Below, piece after piece: positions 22,690-36,689 of a stretch of 64,000 nt of DNA (positions are counted from its first letter, which is position 1; every line of letters begins with the position of its first letter). The stretch covers positions 377,001 through 441,000 of the forward strand of contig BSBK01001583.1 of assembly GCA_027943335.1 (NCBI GenBank), given 5' to 3'. Made by a program: the position numbers and the translations under genes. The stretch is from Chamaecyparis obtusa. Its lineage: Eukaryota > Streptophyta > Pinopsida > Cupressales > Cupressaceae. The notes under the pieces were generated by a model. It did no database searches. It saw only the letters and a list, made by a program, of their open reading frames with translations, and was not told the DNA's origin.

Positions 22690-23745
22690 GATGTAAGTGA
22701 AATTGCTTCTTCGGTGTGGGGTAGGAGGCTAGTGGATTACGTCTTGGCGGTTCATATTCATTCAGGAAAAGTCATGTGGAGAGATTTTCATGATTTACCA
22801 ATTGATTCTGTGATTGCATCTGGTATTAATCAATTCTTTTAGGATAAGATTGTGTTTCTCTCTGCCACTACAAATCATCTCATTTGGACTCTGACACCTA
22901 ATGGTAATTACTCTGTCAAGATTGGATATAGTTTGGCTCAATCTTCTCAAGGAAATATTAATCATTCAAGAGCTTATAGATTTTGTTGGCATTCAACTGT
23001 TCTTCCCAAAGCTGGGTGTTTTTCTTGGTTAGTTTTGAAAGGAAGAGTCTTGACTAGTGAAAGGTTAGTCAAGCTAAACATTGCTGATCCTTTTTCATGT
23101 GTCTTGTGTCATCAAGAATTAGAATCAATTGATCATCTTTTTCTTAGTTTCCCACTTTCCCAGCTATGCTGGCAATTTTTTATGCAAAAATGATCCCTAT
23201 CAATGCCTCTTCCTTTGATAGTTTGGGATTTGTTTCAGTCATGGCCTACTCTGCATCATCAATCTATGTTTTCATGTCTTTGGATATGCATTCCTTCATT
23301 GGTTTTATGGTCTATCTAGTGGGAAAGGAATAAAAGAATATTTAGAAATCAGTCTTCTTCTTTTCAATTAGTTACGTCTATTCTTGAGAAGTCTATAGTA
23401 GAAGTCACTAATTCTTATTTGGATAAATCTCGGGGTATCCATATTTTCTCATCATGGGATTCTCTTGTATCTAAGAACTGGGTAGGCTTGGTGTTCCCCT
23501 CTCTTCCTTTCCTACTTTGTCCTCAAGATAGATTAGTTTTAAGATCTCAGATTAAATGGATACCTCCTCAATAGGGTTTTTTTAAGCTTAACTTCGATGG
23601 ATCTTCTAGGGGCAATCCGGGTGTCTCTGGTATTGGATTTGTGATTCAGGATTATTTAGGCTCTCCATTTTATTTTGAGGCTTCCCCAATTCCTCATGGG
23701 ACTAATAATTTAGATGAAGCTTATGCTCTCCTTTATGGTTTAACT
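22690..23745 (+). pseudogene. LINE ORF2, zf-RVT and first half of RNase H
   Basis: The zf-RVT region lies at 22990-23165 (FCWHSTVLPKAGCFSWLVLK, then FSCVLCHQELESIDHLFLSF). After a stop and frame change near 23193 comes WWERNKRIF-like sequence. RNase H starts at about 23578 (FKLNFDGSSRGNPG) with the first two catalytic acids present (NFDG; LDEAYALLYGLT). The domain is cut at 23745 by Copia-1 and resumes at 29669. Confidence 0.88.
23741..23745. repeat. Target-site duplication of Copia-1 (left copy)
   Basis: TAACT here recurs at 29664-29668. Without the element the LINE frame continues as LLYGLTTAKN. Confidence 0.92.
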
Positions 23746-24598
23746 TGTAAGGAAACTTAGGTGTGGAAACAACTTCCTACACTAATCTCTAAAGGAAAGT
23801 ATTGTGCAAATTCTTTTTAAATCCTTACAATTTCAGATTCGTTAACTACTTTAACAAAGATATTGCAGCCATATACCATGCATACAAAAAATAGATAGAA
23901 AAGATTGAAACACATAAACACAAAGATATGCCGGTGGGGAAAAACCTTTCGGTAAAACAACCCCACCCCTCCAAAACCTACACAATGTATTATCTTCAAC
24001 ACAAAGACTACAACACACTTGCAATGCAAGTTCTTTCAGGAGATGAGAGACTAGTAAAACTTATTTCTCTCCCATAGAAGCAGCATCATATATATAGACT
24101 CCTCAAGACCCAACAAATACCCAAAAAAGGAGTTTGGTGTCCAACCACCAAGACCCATGCACAAAGACACATGTACATAGCTGTTACATGTAATCACAAG
24201 AATAGGTGTCCATCCCTAGAATAGACTATGACAACTTGTCATAGAATCCACCAAAAATAATGGTCATAAGAGAAGTGTAAGAGAATCTGTCATACCAACC
24301 TATTTTTGGCATATTCTCTTACACACACCAACCACTTCTTCTTGGGCACCCAAATAGGCCCAAGTCATAAGATGCTCTTACACCTGTCATAGCACATTCC
24401 TTAAATAGTTCTTACGCATCATAGGAATTTTTCATGACCATTTCAGTCATGATCTCCTTACGCACAAGATGCTAACACATCAACATGCCAACTAGACATG
24501 TACACTCACACTTAATTTCATTATTTACAAAAAATACATTTACAAAATAAATAATAAGAATAGGAATTATCCAAGGTTGAGACACCTTATTCCTAACA
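23746..24598 (-). repeat. Copia-1 3' LTR
   Basis: 853 bp, TGTAAGG...CCTAACA on the plus strand (TGTTAGG...CTTACA in element sense). It aligns with 28795-29663. Confidence 0.93.
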
Positions 24599-24639
24599 TT
24601 CTCCCACTTTTCGAACACCTTGTAAGAGCAACAGGAACT

Positions 24640-26055
24640 TTAACTGCTATAGGTCAAAAGGCCCATAGACTCCAAACACCATCTGAACTTTTCAGTGCCC
24701 ACTAGTTTCGTTAATGCATCTGCAACATTCTTCACAGTATCTACCTTCTCCAAATTTACCTTTCCATCTTCCACCATATCTCTCACAAAGTGAAATTGAA
24801 CATCAATGTGCTTCATTCTGGCATGGAAAGTTGGATTCTTTGGAAGGCAAATAGTGCTCTAACTGTCACACCAAATACTAATCTATTCTGCATCAACACC
24901 AACATTAGAACACAATCTCCTAAGCCAAATGGCTTCCTTACAAGCATAAGTAGTAGCCATGTACTCAGCTTCTATAGTGGACAAAGAAACCATAGGTTTT
25001 CACTTACTCATCCAACTGATAGCACCACCAAACATAGTGAACACATAAGCACTGGTGGATCTCCTACTATCAATATCACCTGCCCAATCTGAATCCACAA
25101 ACCCATGAATACAAACTGAATGCAGATATCTAGAAGAGTTACCATGATAACATATGGAGTAATATGATGTACCCCTCAAATATCTAAATACTTGCTTAAC
25201 TACATCCCAATGTACCCTTCCAAGGTTAGCCATAAACCGACTCAGGACTCCCACTGCTTGGGCAATGTCTAGTCTAGTACAGACCATAGCATACATAAGA
25301 CTGCCAACTGCACTAGCATAAGGTACTCTACTCATGTCCTCCACCTCACTAGGAGATTTTGGACAATCATCTATAGATAACTTTGTTCCCATAGAAATAG
25401 GAACACAAAGTGGTCTACAATCTACCATGCTGAACCTATCCAACATAGACTTCACATACTTACTCTGACTCAACCAAAGTTTTTTGTTAGACCTGTCTCT
25501 ACTGATTTCCATACCCAAGATCTTTCATCTCAAACTATGCTGACAACTGAGATTTAAAATCAGAAATCATACCCTTACCCTTCCCAAATAGCAACATATC
25601 ATCAACATATAATGCAACAATAAGAAGGAGATCATTTTCAACTCTAAAATAAACATAATGATTTGATTTTGATCTTACAAATCTAATTGACAACACAAAG
25701 GCATCAAACTTAAGGTACCACATCCTAGGAGATTTCTTTAATCTACAAACTAAGGATTCTTTACCTTTAACAATGTAGTGCTCAGGCTGTGACATATAAA
25801 TCTCTTCCTCCAAATCACCATGAAGGAAAGTTGTCTTCACATCCATCTATTTTATCTCTAAATCATATGATGCAGCAAGAGATAACAAAAATCTAATGGA
25901 TGTCAACTTTGCAACAGGAGAGAATATTTCACCATAATCTATTCCCTCTACCTATGAATACCCCTTTGCAACTAATCTAGCTTTGTACCTTTCAACACTG
26001 CCATTTACATAGAATTTCTTCTTGAATACCCATTTACAACCAACAAATTTTCTCC
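24640..26055 (-). pseudogene. Copia-1 reverse transcriptase and RNase H
   Basis: On the minus strand the RT runs from the KWVFKKKF-type entry near 26020 through MDVKTTFLHGDLEEEIYM (25846) and ALYVDDMLLFGKG (the catalytic YVDD box is intact). A frameshift with a small deletion follows near 25525, then GMEISRDRSNKKLWLSQSKY. RNase H follows from about 25130 (GFVDSDWAGDIDSRRSTS) and continues past a stop at 25000 toward 24640. Frameshifts and stops leave it non-coding. Confidence 0.9.
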
Positions 26056-26057
26056 CT

Positions 26058-27602
26058 TTAGGCAAAGGTACAAGGTCCCAATTTTTTTTTCTCCAATGAA
26101 GCCATCTCGTCATCCATAGCCTCAATCCAGGAACCTACATCTTCCATGCCCAAAGCCTCTTTCACAGATCTAGGCTCATTAGTGTTAGTAATCAAAGCAA
26201 AAGCACAATTGCAATCTAACATAGAATAACCAAACCTTTCTGGTTGCTTTCTTTCTCTCGTGGATCTCCTCAAGGGTTGAGGTTGAGGTTGTTCTTCCTC
26301 TTCTTCTGAACAATCAGAGCTACTAGAGCTCTTCTCATCATTAGATCCAACATGGTGCCTCTGTTCAGTCTTCTCAGGGGTAGGAGGCAACTGAACAACA
26401 TCTTTTTCCTTTTCTTTTTCATCTGGTTATAGCACAATAGGAGAAGATGTTAGCTCTCTGAAAATAAAATTTCTACTATACAACACCTTACTAGTCACAA
26501 GATCCCAAAGCTTGTATCCTTTCACACCAACACTGTATCCAATGAAAATACATTTGACAGCTTTGTTTTCCAACTTAGATCTTTTCTCCTTTGGAACATG
26601 TGCATAAGCTTCACAACCAAAAACACAAAGATGTCTAATTGAAGGCTTCTTACCAGACCACACCTCCATGGGCGTCTTACCAACAAGAGCTAATGTAGGA
26701 GATCTATTAACCATATAGCAAGCAGTGGTCACAGCTTTGGCCCAAAACCTTTGTTCTAAACCAGCTCCACTAAGCATACTCCTATCCTTCTCCATCAGTG
26801 TCCTATTCATTCTCTCTAAAACTCCATTTTTCTATGGGGTATAAGGAGTTGTCTTATGCCTCTCGATACCTCATTCTTTATAGAACTGTTCAAACTCTAC
26901 TGAGCAAAACTCACCACCATTATTAGTTCTCACACACTTAATCTTCTTACTAGTCTGATTCTCTACAAGGGCATTAAATTCCTTGAAATGACTAAAGACT
27001 TGTGTCTTACTTTTAAGGAAATAAATCCAAGTCCTTCTACTATAATCATCTATGAAAGATACAAAAAATATAGACTTGGAGATTGAAGAAACTTTTATAG
27101 GACCAAATACATCAGAATGAATAAGATCTGAAACATTAGAAGATTTGTGAGAACTAGAGTAAAAATGAACATGATTTTGTTTACCATAGACACAGTGTTC
27201 ACAGAAGTTGAAATCTAGATTGCAATTATTTAACCCCTCAACAAGGTTTTTATTCTTCAGGGTCCTAAGACCCTTCTCACCAATGTGGCCAAATCTCATA
27301 TGCCACAACATCATCTTTTCTGCAGGAAGCTTGCCTTCCAAAGTGTTTGCACCCTTAGGTACACTTAATGCACTGCCATTGGAACCCATTGCCACAGTCT
27401 TCTTTACTGCTTGTTCAGATGGTGGGGATGAAGTGATAGCCTCTCTCTTCTTTGAAATAGAAGAACTATTGCACTGAGCAATGCATGCTTCAAGCTGAAA
27501 CAAAGTACCTCTCCTAGTACCTCTAGCAAGCACCATAGAACCTCTCATCATCTTGCATCCATCTTTCAAAAAGACAACTTGCACACCTACATCATTCATC
27601 AT
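26058..27602 (-). pseudogene. Copia-1 integrase and linker
   Basis: The GAG-pre-integrase zinc region is at about 27230-27400 (MLWHMRFGHIGEKGL, FCEHCVYGK). The core follows: first acid in IHSDVFGPI, the second changed to Asn (RTNNGGEF instead of RxDxGGEF, near 26920), third in NGVLERMN (26800-26825). Two stops lie between 26871 and 26810. Beyond is the usual basic linker (LRRSTRERKQPERFGYSML) leading to RT. The D-to-N change at the catalytic aspartate is a G-to-A transition. Confidence 0.9.
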
Positions 27603-27665
27603 ACTTATAGATAATAGGTTTCATGCCAAACTCAAAATGTGCATAACTCCATTGATTCCCTTTAC

Positions 27666-28688
27666 TCATCCATTAGGAAATCTGATAGTGACCCTTTCGC
27701 ATCCAACTATCTTTAGGTGAGAATCATCACCCAAGTACACCTTTCCACCATCAAACTCTTCATATTTTGAGAACCAGTTTCGATGAGAGGTCATGTGAAA
27801 AGAAGCACCTGAGTCTACCAACCACACATCATCAGATGCATGGGCTACCAAAGCTGCAATAAAAGCATCTCCATCTTCTTGAGATTTTTTAGAAGCTTAA
27901 TCTAAGCCTTTCTTCTTCTTCTTCGATTCTTTGCAGTCCCTCTGGAAGTGCCTAGTTTTATCACAGTTCCAACATTTCACCTTGGACTTTCCAGGAGTTT
28001 TAGAACTCCCACGGGATTTGGATCAATCCTTCTTTGACTTGTTGTCATTCTTCTTTCCTTTATCGTTGGATCTTTAGCGAATAGCAAGGGCTTCCTTAGA
28101 TGAATCTGAAGTCTTTCTTTGCATCTCCTCAGATAGCAGCAAAGACACCACATCATCCATATGGAATGTGAATATAGTACTTCCAACAGCCATCACAAGA
28201 TGGTCCCATGAATCTGGCAAGGAACAAAGAAGGGTCATACAATGATCCTCCTCCTTGATCTTAGCATCAGATGATGCCAATTGTGCAATCACTAAATTGA
28301 ATGCGTTGAGATGATCAGTTATGGATCCACCTTCCTCCATTCTTAAAGAATACAACTTCTTTCTTAGGAACAACTTATTCACCAGAGATTTGGCTTGATA
28401 CACAGACCCAAGTCGTTTCAATAAAGAATTTGTAGTAGTCTCATCAAGAACATTCAGAAGAAAAACATCTGCTAGACAGAGTCTGATGAGACCCTTAGCT
28501 TTTTGATCCTTGATCTCCCAATCCACTTGCGATATCATTGCAGGTTTCACATCAAGTGAAGTAGCCTCCCATAGATCACGGTCTTCAAGCATGTCTTCCA
28601 TCTTGAGTTTCCACAACTCAAAATTAGTGCCATTAAATTTCTCCACCTCCATTCTACTGTATGAGGAACTTGCCATCTCAATCTGCAA
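27666..28688 (-). pseudogene. gag: Copia-1 gag, zinc knuckle and protease
   Basis: Gag starts at ATG 28688 or 28676 (MASSSYSRMEVEKFNGTNF, the UBN2-type Copia gag start) and is open to a stop at 28074. The zinc knuckle CWNCDKTRHFQRDC (C-X2-C-X4-H-X4-C) is intact near 27930-27975. The protease reads VWLVDSGASFHMT near 27790-27830, with the DSG triad intact. All parts share the frame of the integrase. Stops in the 27890-28080 interval break it. Confidence 0.9.
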
Positions 28689-28779
28689 ATAAGATTCAAA
28701 ATGCTCTACACAAAACTCCCACTCAACTTGAGATTAGCTCAAAAAACCCTACCCAACAACTAGGATCAAAAGTTGATCA

Positions 28780-28793
28780 GGCTCTGATACCAC
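28780..28793 (-). other. Copia-1 primer-binding site
   Basis: The minus-strand sequence TGGTATCAGAGCC is complementary to the 3' end of the plant initiator tRNA-Met. It lies one or two bases inside the 5' LTR end. Confidence 0.9.
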
Positions 28794-28794
28794 T

Positions 28795-29663
28795 TGTAAG
28801 GAAACTCAGGTGCGAAAATAGCTTCCTACACTAATCTATAAAGGAAAGTATTGTGCAAATTCTTTTTAAATCCTTACAATTTCAGATTCGTTAACTACTT
28901 TAACAAAGATATTGCAGCCATATACCATGCATATAGAAAATAGATAGAAAAGATTGAAACACATAAACACAAAGATATGCCGGTGGGGAAAAATCTTTCG
29001 GTAAAACAACCCCACCCCTCCAGAACCTGCACAATGTATTATCTTCAACACAAAGACTACAACACACTTGCAATGTAAGTTCTTTTAGGAGATGAGAGAC
29101 TAGTAAAACTTATTTCTCTCCCATAGAAGCAACATCATATATATAGATTCCTCAAGACCCAAAAAATACCCAAAAAAGGAGTTTGGCATCCAACCACCAA
29201 GACCCATGCACAAAGCCACATGTACACAACTGTTAAATGTAATCCCAAGAATAGGTGTCCATTCCTAGAATAGACTATGAAAACTTGTCATAGAATCCAC
29301 CAAAAATAATGGTCATAAGAGAAGTGTAAGAGAATCTGTCATACCAACCTATTTTTGGCATATTCTCTTACACACACCAACCACTTCTTCTTGGGCGCCC
29401 AAATAGGCCCAAGTCATAAGATGCTCTTACACCTGTCATAGCACATTCCTTAATAGTTCTTACGCATCATAGGAATCCATCATGACCGTTTTAGTCATGA
29501 TCTCCTTATGCACAAGATGCTGACACATCAAGTGGAGTGACACATCAACATGCCAACTAGACATGTACACTCACACTTAATTTCATTATTTGCAAAAAAT
29601 ACCTTTACAAAACAAATAATAAGAATAGGAATTATCCAAGGTTGAGACACCTTATTCCTAACA
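28795..29663 (-). repeat. Copia-1 5' LTR
   Basis: 869 bp, slightly longer than its partner. One difference is the insertion GTGGAGTGACACATCAA near 29532. Confidence 0.93.
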
Positions 29664-29668
29664 TAACT

Positions 29669-29964
29669 ACTGCTAAAAATTTAATATTGAGCTTCTTCAT
29701 GTTGAAGGTGATTCATTTGTCATTATTAATTCTTTTATTTCTAGGCAATCCCTTTCATGGCATTTGCACTATGTCCTTCAACAGGTTTGGTCACTCCTGG
29801 ATTCATTCCCTCAATGTTGTATCTCTCATACTTACAAAGAAGGAAATAATTTGGCTGATCGGTTAGCTAATATAGGTGTGGAAGGGCATAATATTCATTA
29901 TCCATCCTCTTTGGTTTCAATGGACTCCCATCCATCCCTTTTTAATTGTATTTCCTCGGATTGA
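29669..29964 (+). pseudogene. LINE ORF2, second half of RNase H
   Basis: After Copia-1 the LINE resumes (TTAKN), with one shift of frame, then ELLHVEGDSFVIINSF, LHYVLQQVWSLL, THTYKEGNNLADRLANIG-like sequence and a stop after NCISSD at 29964. The third and fourth RNase H acids (EGD; LADRLAN) are present, so all four are conserved in the split domain. Confidence 0.88.
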
Positions 29965-30369
29965 GCCTTTTAGATTATTTGCTTGGAGGTTTTAGCTATC
30001 ATTACATTTCATTTCATCCTCATCGTATTTAAACCTTTTGTCCTTATGATGTTAAGTTAATATCAGGGGGATTGAAGTTTTCGAGGATTTAGTTATGATT
30101 ACTTGGTAAGATGTACTAATCCCTCTTCTTATCATTTATGTTCAAGGCACATCTTTGGGTGTGTTACTTAATAATGATTTCCTTTATAGTACTAACTTTT
30201 GTGTTAGTTTTTGTGCAACATTTCATATCTCCTGCAGGGGTTATTTCATTTAGGCCAGCACATTAAGTTTGTGTATTTTAATCCATTTGTGTAGGAGGTT
30301 GCATCTCCTTTTGATCATTGAAATCATTGTATGGTGCAGGTTTAAGGTGCTGCAACATTTATTTCATTT
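29965..30369 (+). other. LINE 3' region, non-coding part
   Basis: This lies between the end of ORF2 and the downstream frame. It is T-rich with no motif recognised. Confidence 0.5.
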
Positions 30370-31272
30370 ATGGCCACTTGCTTTTATGATGGTTTTTTTA
30401 TTATATATGGTCTTTTTGGTCATCCTTTCTTGTTTATCTCCTTAACCATGGCTGCTAATAGGTGTCTTGATGAGTTTGTTCCCTTTAATTTGTGGGTTCA
30501 TTTCTCATCAATTGGTGTGAAAATACCATTTGAAGGTATTATATATGATGACTCATTGGCTTCCATTTTTGTTATCCATTGTCCAAAGTGTTGCAGATGT
30601 ATTCGAAGATTGATAGGTGAATCAATATTGTCACCTCATTGCAATAGGATTGTTTTTCCTTTTCAATTAGTCTCAGTGTTTTGTTCCAATTTGCTTGACA
30701 TTTCTCAGTCATGGTCTTTGTTAGTTTCAATTGCAAATTCAGTCATTTCACCCGCATATCTCCAAAACAATAGTCTACTTTTGGCGGTCCAGGGTTATAA
30801 TTTCTCTCATGGTGAGGCTCACATTGGTGGAATTTTTCCACGTCACTTATTGTTTAGTTCTGACAAGTTTATCTTATTGCTAACCAGAATCAAAGATTGT
30901 ATTTCTTTGTCTTCCATTTTGCCTCTTGATCATGTTTTTAGCAAGATGTCTATGGAGCCGATGTTTAGAAGTAAGGCCTTCACGAGAACATAAGCTGTGC
31001 TAGGATTGATGGCTCATGGTTGTGCCTTGCCTCCTCAAATGGTTTCTTCTTCTGTGGTGGGTAGTGTTTCTCCTTCATGGATTGTTGGTTCTTCTGCTAT
31101 CGACATACCTATTCTGGTAGTGGATCCTTGTCTTGTTGATTCCGCTTCTTCCTCGGAGCCTTCGCTAAGTGTTCTGGGTTTGGACGCTGTCTTGCACCAG
31201 CAAGCTGACTGGTTGTGGAGCTCCTTATTTCTTACTCCTCCATCGCATTTTGGTTGTGGAAATGTTTCATGA
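30370..31272 (+). CDS. Extra open frame in the LINE 3' region, unknown
   Basis: A 207-codon frame (30370-30993) and a 91-codon frame (30997-31272) are in phase, separated by a single TAA, giving about 300 codons. Visible features: a Cys-rich cluster (CPKCCRCIRRLIGESILSPHC) at about residues 72-92, several hydrophobic segments and a Ser-rich second part. No family recognised. Position between ORF2 and the A-rich 3' end makes it part of the LINE transcript. It may be chance openness in T-rich sequence: the codons are Ser-, Leu- and Phe-heavy. Most other frames in this LINE have more breaks over the same length. Confidence 0.35.
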
Positions 31273-31765
31273 TGTCTTCAGACCTGCCCTTGGTTATTGT
31301 AATAATTTTTCTATTACAGAGGAGTGTAATTTTCCACAATTCTATATGGGCTCGACTCTTTTATAGCCTTCGGGTAGCTGCTTCTACATGGCCAGTTCCA
31401 TATAATGGAACTTTTTTTGTATATTGTATCTAGGGGAATTGTATTTAGCCCTCTTTGTATATAAGCCTTTCATGTCATGTAATATTTGTCGGAGGTTCTA
31501 TTTTATAAAGGCCTCATCGATAGCAAGTTGTAATTGGGCTGGGTAAATTTTTATATCAAGGGTTCCTGATATGCAAACTATAGTATGGCTTTGTATGGCC
31601 TTGTGGGGTTTCTGATCAGGTTTCTAGATTTTGATATACTAGAACCCTTACTTGTATTTGATGGGTCATGAACAGAGTTTTCTTTCCTGGTTCTTTCTCC
31701 GGGAGCCCTTTTGAACCAGTGTTATTTATATAAATATAAAAAGTTTTGCCAAAAATAAAAATAAA
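31273..31765 (+). other. LINE 3' untranslated region and A-rich tail
   Basis: It contains TTTGTATATAAGCC-like sequence, the near-terminal TTTATATAAATATAAAAAG and a tail of A-rich repeats (AAAAAT) ending near 31765. Confidence 0.7.
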
Positions 31766-32045
31766 TTTTTAATATATATAATATTATATATAATATATAA
31801 TCTAATATATAATTCTAATATATAGTTTTTGATATTAATATATAATTAAATAATATTTAATGTAAAATGTATATTATATATAATATTTAATATATATAAT
31901 ATATAATCTAATATAATAGTTTTTAATATTAATATATATTAAATAATATTTAATGTAAAATGTATGTTATATAATATTTAATATATAATTGATATTATAA
32001 ATATTTAATATATCTAATATATAGTTGTTTATATATAATATATCA
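31766..32045. repeat. AT-rich repeat right of the LINE
   Basis: At least two tandem copies of a unit of about 110 bp with TTAATATTAATATATATTAA and AATGTAAAATGTATATTATA. It is the same family as 19200-19334. Confidence 0.75.
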
Positions 32046-33985
<1,940 letters not shown>

Positions 33986-34054
33986 GGGCCATCCTCTTGG
34001 GATTTCTATTATCTAGTTGAGGGAAAGCAACAGTGTCAAAGCTTCTTCTATATC

Positions 34055-35060
34055 TGCACATGGAACAAATGAGTTAGTGAAAACATGGTATCTTCTTTCT
34101 CTTCCTGCAGCATCCTTCTAAGTTGATGTCGGAGCATACTGGGTGTAAGAGCAATCTTGCATCACCCAAAAATAATTTTGGTTTATTTTCAATAAGGGAT
34201 ATCTTGTGTAGAGCTGCTATTTTTGGAAATTTACTATTTTTAGTAAGCTTTCCGTTCAAGCTCATAATATTCTATTTTATTCCTTGGAGGTTCATTTTGG
34301 TCATATCAACCTGCCAGTAAAGTTTCATTGCCAGATCAAGTCTAGTTTTGAAGATATTGAAATTTTTTGGTATTGGCAGTAGGGTACAAAAACTTTGAAC
34401 TCAGTTTTGAAGGCTTTAGAGGCCTCAGATGAGGTCAAAACTTTGGCTGAATGAAGCTTTCTTGATTCAAGTGTTGTAGAGCACTTTGCACCCTTTTCGA
34501 AATGGGGTCATAATAGTCAATCAGGTCAACGGGTGATGACTTATGGTCTCCAGAAGTTGGGCCACCTGAAATGAAAGAAAATAAATTTCCTTCAAAATTT
34601 TTGTTTGGGTTTCAAAAGATGTTTTGAGCCAACTCTGATGTAATAATTGAAAAATAAAATAATTCTAGGGTTGGTCAACCTTAATGGCTAAATTTCTGGA
34701 ACCTTCCCAAGCGGTGGAAAATTGTCTATATAAGGAAGGCCCATAGTGTTGTCTAGGGTAGTTCGGAGTAGTTCAGAGTAGTTATGGGTAATAATTTGAG
34801 GCTTTGTCCTACAAAATATTGTAAGGGAAAAGCTCATGTGGCTTTGCATATTGTAATTTTGAAATTTGTAATTCCACATTTGTGGAGATAATATGAAGCC
34901 CATTTTCTTTTCTTGCAAATTGTTGTTGTTCTCTGTTTTTGTTATGTGTTTGTGGTATTAAGGGGAGCACCCTTCATCATGAGTGCACATGGAACAAACA
35001 AGTTAGTGAAAACATGGTATCTTCTTTCTCTTCCTGCAGTATCCTTCTGAGTGCACATGT
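34055..35060. repeat. Possible solo LTR flanked by a 75-bp duplication
   Basis: A 75-bp phrase (GCACATGGAACAAA ... CTTCCTGCAG) occurs at 34055-34125 and 34984-35050. Between them is a segment of about 850 bp beginning TGTCGGAGCATACTGGG near 34127 that has a TATA box (CTATATAAGG, 34726-34735) followed by a transcription-start-like region, as in LTR promoters. No clean 5-bp target duplication was found, so the solo-LTR reading is tentative. Confidence 0.4.
34726..34735 (+). promoter_or_regulatory. TATA box inside the LTR-like segment
   Basis: CTATATAAGG is preceded by GC-poor sequence and followed by a stretch resembling an LTR R region. No gene is linked to it. Confidence 0.45.
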
Positions 35061-35427
35061 CTTGTAGCATAGTTTTCTCCTTTCAGAAGTGTATTGCTTG
35101 ATTATGCACATGCATGATTTTAGATGAGTGTAAGTAGTAGGATATCATGCATTTCTTAAATCCATTGGATCTAACCCCATCCCTTTTCCTCTTCTTTCTA
35201 GGTTCTAGATCACATGAGCGCACTAGACTAAAATCGGATCAACACTTCATTATTCTAGGCAATGTCTGGTACCCTTGTATTTTATGTTCATCTTCTTTAT
35301 GTATGTTTTTACTCATTTATACCTTCTTGAAAGTTGGCTATGCTCATGGCCTGTGTGAGCCCAGATGAATAATCTTTCAGTTCTTTCCTTTGTATAGTAC
35401 ATACAAGTTATTGGCATATATATACAT

Positions 35428-35696
35428 GTAATCTCTAGATACAAAAATTTATTTTCCTTTACATGTATCTTTTCATGAAATGAGGACAAATTAAGCAAGA
35501 TCATCTAATAATGCAAACTAGGGTATTGTAGTCTCATCTAGTAATTAGGTCTCTAATCAAAATGAGTGAAAATATGGTAACATGTATTCAACCTTATCTT
35601 TCTAGGAGTTGGCTATGCTCACAACCTATGTGAGCCTAAATGTTTTATTTTTCACTCCTTTCTTTGTGCCGATGTAGGTGTTTATTTAGCTCTTTG
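35428..35696. repeat. Long direct repeat R1, copy 2 (left part)
   Basis: Matches 33118-33380. It is cut at 35696 by the non-autonomous LTR element and continues at 41368. The last five bases, CTTTG, are the target duplication. Confidence 0.85.
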
Positions 35697-36689
35697 TGTT
35701 AGAAATAGCGAATACTGAGAAGGGGGGCTAAATCAGTATTCTACAAACTTTATCTTTTGCCCAATTATGGATATAAAAATTATCTTTATACATGCATAAC
35801 ATAAGAAGCTAATCAACATGCATGACAATAAAGAACTCATAACACATTATTTGTTCTCGAGGAAACCTGGGCCAAGGGAAAACCCTGGTGGGGATGGTAC
35901 CCACAAAGATCCACTAATCAAAAGTATCCTATTAAGGATGTTGACCTTGTTAGGAGTCTATTACAAGCATATAGTGTATTAGTCCTAATTAAGGGACTAT
36001 AGGCCTTGTTAGAAGCCTCAACCCTGTTAGGAGTTGGTAGTACAAATGTGATTACTAGATGAGCCCATTGACCAAACAAGTAATGTACAATATACACTGA
36101 TTAGAAAAATAGGTTAAGGTACATAACCTTATACTGCTTGCATCAATATCTCTTCACTGCTCTTTCACTATCGCTATTACATATGCATCATATATTTCAC
36201 ATCATATCACTTGTCCACACTATTGTGTTCTTTTTAAAATTACAATTAAATTTATAACAATAGCTTTATCCAAAAGTTAACATCTAGGATGTCATCCATT
36301 TATATTGTTAAGTCATTATTTTTATAAACAAAATAATCCCTTAACTCTTTACTAGTTTTGTCTTCATATTCTGTCCTGTCAGCTTGACACTGTCTTCAGT
36401 AAAACTATCATAACTTTTTCTGTACATTCCATACTGACTTGCACTCTGATATGAGTATTCAATAGACATCATAGAGTATATGTTCAAGTGCACAAGCACT
36501 GAACTTACTCCAATCAAGGTCACAAACAAAAACTATGTCCAGGTTCACTGGTAAAAATATTGTGTCACACTTAGACAAATTTGCAATGCGCTCTGTCATA
36601 CTTTCTCTCTGACTTGTGTGATCTTCATGTGGATCATATGTTTCCATAATGAAAATATCTATGTAATCAACTCAGCCAAATTGCCAACA
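35697..36689 (-). repeat. 3' LTR of the non-autonomous element
   Basis: It contains a G-run near the terminus (GAGAAGGGGGG) and three copies of a CCTTGTTAGGAGT-like motif (about 35950, 36003 and 36021). Confidence 0.92.

Larger units (their letters stand above)
23746..29663 (-). mobile_element. Copia-1, Ty1/copia element nested in the LINE
   Basis: A 5,918-bp element in minus orientation with LTRs 23746-24598 (3' LTR) and 28795-29663 (5' LTR). The tRNA-iMet primer site TGGTATCAGAGCC (minus) lies at the inner edge of the right LTR (28780-28793). The purine tract AAAAGTGGGAGAA abuts the left LTR (24599-24611). Domain order on the minus strand is gag with CCHC, protease, integrase, RT and RNase H, i.e. 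Copia order. A single frame runs from 28688 down to about 26090, where a T-run frameshifts it. A second shift lies near 25525. Confidence 0.95.
19335..31766 (+). mobile_element. L1-type LINE, split by Copia-1
   Basis: A non-LTR retrotransposon in plus orientation: the C-terminal part of ORF1, a full ORF2 layout (AP endonuclease, RT, zf-RVT, RNase H), about 1.8 kb of 3' sequence, and an A-rich end (AAAAATAAAAATAAA near 31750-31765) following TTTATATAAATATAAAAAG and TTTTGCC, like other plant LINE ends. About 6.5 kb remain without the Copia insertion at 23746-29668. The 5' end lies within ORF1, so it is 5'-truncated. A candidate target duplication, TTTAATATATATAATAT (19310-19326 and 31768-31784), is low-complexity and does not abut the 5' end exactly. 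Confidence 0.92.

Noticed and set aside
28866..29051. 61-codon frame in the Copia-1 LTR (also at 23817-24029)
   Set aside because: Present in both LTRs but with different lengths; it is LTR sequence with no known motif.
34127..34980. Confident solo LTR
   Set aside because: A TATA box and TG start are present, but no 5-bp duplication was found and the flanking 75-bp duplication needs another explanation. Kept only as a tentative feature.
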